Shown: positions 62,881 to 64,000 of the stretch, piece by piece
Layout: each line of letters opens with the position of its first letter
Numbering within the stretch: position 1 is the stretch's first letter
From: Streptomyces sp. P3
GTDB taxonomy: Bacteria; Actinomycetota; Actinomycetes; Streptomycetales; Streptomycetaceae
Direction: 5' to 3'
Assembly (NCBI RefSeq): GCF_003032475.1
Contig: NZ_CP028369.1
Coordinates: 2,728,001-2,792,000 of the forward strand
DNA length: 64,000 bases
Notes under the pieces: model-generated
Seen by the model: only the letters and a program-made list of their open reading frames with translations
The model's database searches: none
What the model was told of the DNA's origin: nothing
Position numbers and translations under genes: made by a program

Positions 62881-63531
62881 GTGCAGACCGCGACCGCGAT
62901 CCCCGTAGAGCGCAAGGCGACCCGGCCTCGCGCCGACGCCCTGCGCAACCGGGAGCGGATCGTCTCCGCCGCCCGCGAGATGTTCACCGAGTTCGGCCCC
63001 GACGTGCCGCTCGACGAGATCGCCCGCCGGGCCGGCGTGGGCAACGCCACGGTGTACCGCAACTTCCCCGACCGGGACGCGCTGGTCCGCGAGGTCGTCT
63101 GCTCGGTGCTGGACCGCACGGTCCGGGCCGGACAGACCGCCCTCGCCGAGACCGGTGACGCGTTCGAGGCGCTGGAGCGCTTCGTGCACGTCTCCGCGGA
63201 CGAGCGGATCAGCGCGCTGTGCCCGATGATCTCCAGCACCTTCGACGAGCACCACCCCGACCTCGAGGCCGCCCGCGAACGGTGTGAGCGGATCATCGAG
63301 GAGGTCATGGACCGTGCGAGGGCGGCCGGGCAGCTCAGGCCCGACGTCGGCGTGGGGGACGTGATGATCGCGGTGGCCCAGCTCAGTCGGCCCCCGGCCG
63401 GCACGGCCTGCCCGAGCGCCGACCGCTTCGTCCATCGACACCTGCAGCTGTTCCTGGACGGACTGCGGGCTCCCGCCCCCTCCGTGTTGCCGGGAGCGGC
63501 CGTGACCATGGAGGACCTGCGCCAGTGCTGA
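62881..63531 (+). CDS. TetR-family transcriptional regulator
   Basis: A 216-residue protein from GTG 62881 with AGGAG upstream. The helix-turn-helix is in RERIVSAAREMFTEFGPDVP, LDEIARRAGVGNATVYRNFP. The C-terminal ligand domain is typical of regulators beside efflux pumps. An MFS pump gene follows 252 bases downstream on the same strand. Confidence 0.95.
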   Translation: MQTATAIPVERKATRPRADALRNRERIVSAAREMFTEFGPDVPLDEIARRAGVGNATVYRNFPDRDALVREVVCSVLDRTVRAGQTALAETGDAFEALERFVHVSADERISALCPMISSTFDEHHPDLEAARERCERIIEEVMDRARAAGQLRPDVGVGDVMIAVAQLSRPPAGTACPSADRFVHRHLQLFLDGLRAPAPSVLPGAAVTMEDLRQC

Positions 63532-63783
63532 GCGGCTGGTCCCTCCCTGACCGATTGGTTTCCCGTAGCGCAGCAGCAGTCACCACGTCAGCAGTCACCA
63601 CGCCCGAAGTCGCCGCCGAACACTCACCACCGAGAACTCGTCACCGGCCGTCACACAAGCGGGCGACCGGACGTCAGTGAAGGGACGCGGCCTCGACGCT
63701 CAGCCTCCTCTTCATCGCCGTTCATGCCTTTACGTCAGATTCTTCCGTTTTTTCCGTCACGAAGTCCCGAAGCGGGTATTCCC

Positions 63784-64000
63784 ATGTCTGAAACAGCCCA
63801 GAAGGCCTCGGCCCCGTCCTCCGGCAAGGGGGGCGGGCCGGACGCCAACCGCTGGAAAGCGCTGGCCTTCATCGCCCTCGCCCAGCTGATGGTCGTCCTC
63901 GACGCGACCATCGTGAACATCGCGATGCCCTCCGCCCAGCAGGACCTGGGCATCTCCGACGGCAACCGGCAGTGGATCGTCACCGCCTACGCCCTCGCCT
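63784..64000 (+). CDS. EmrB/QacA-type MFS efflux transporter (cut by window end)
   Basis: 72 codons of the N-terminus are visible. WKALAFIALAQLMVVLDATI, VNIAMPSAQQDLG is the hallmark first helix and DHA2 motif of 14-helix drug:proton antiporters. No strong ribosome site is seen before the ATG. The upstream TetR gene probably controls it. Confidence 0.9.
   Translation, partial: MSETAQKASAPSSGKGGGPDANRWKALAFIALAQLMVVLDATIVNIAMPSAQQDLGISDGNRQWIVTAYALA

Overview
The window is high-GC actinobacterial DNA, almost certainly a Streptomyces chromosome. The evidence is strong G/C bias at third codon positions, GTG starts, leaderless genes, a SARP regulator, F420 biosynthesis (FbiC), an XRE-DUF5753/DUF397 pair and a tRNA-Arg(CCT) integration hotspot.

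Layout. 1-1229: 5' part of a SARP regulator. 1.4-19.2 kb: a catabolic region with two translationally coupled operons (amidohydrolase, LLM oxidoreductase, SDR; then LLM oxidoreductase, aminoacylase-like hydrolase, aldehyde dehydrogenase). It continues with an ALF-repeat secreted protein, a third LLM oxidoreductase, FbiC (makes the F420 precursor such oxidoreductases may need), a decayed ADP-ribosylglycohydrolase homologue, a sodium:solute symporter, an SDR and an EthD-like protein. Four copies of CTGAC-N5-GTCAG mark the promoters of the two operons and of the divergent SDR/EthD-like pair, which suggests one regulon controlled by an unlinked repressor. 19.2-30 kb: housekeeping and regulatory genes (polytopic membrane protein, D,D-carboxypeptidase with a very long acidic tail, GPP34 protein, XRE/DUF397 pair, glutathione peroxidase, ArsR-like regulator with divergent MFS pump, DUF4396 protein under a copper-type operator). 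30-36 kb: a promoter driving only a stub of an enolase-superfamily gene, an orphan ChvE-like sugar-binding lipoprotein, small membrane proteins and a degenerate tRNA-like sequence.

36-48.3 kb is a plastic zone: an APC permease, an IS630-family element beside a kdpB fragment, an M23 peptidase, a decayed phage lysis cassette, remnants of one toxin-antitoxin pair and two further toxin-antitoxin loci. It ends at an intact tRNA-Arg(CCT), whose 3' half recurs twice upstream (at 47.06 and 44.90 kb), as expected from stepwise site-specific integration. The innermost interval (about 1.2 kb, bounded by about 132-bp direct repeats) carries just a RelE-type toxin and XRE antitoxin and no integrase.

48.7-58.4 kb is a carbohydrate-utilisation locus on the minus strand: LacI regulator, solute-binding lipoprotein, two permeases, a GH63/MGH1-like glycosidase and a secreted multi-domain clan GH-A glycosidase. 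No ATPase gene is present, so a shared one is probably used. LacI-type TCGAACCGGTTCGA operators lie at the lacI promoter, near the binding-protein gene, and at an apparently orphan rightward promoter. 59-64 kb: a double-length IclR regulator, a secreted M6 metalloprotease, and a TetR regulator followed by the start of an EmrB/QacA-type efflux pump cut by the window end.
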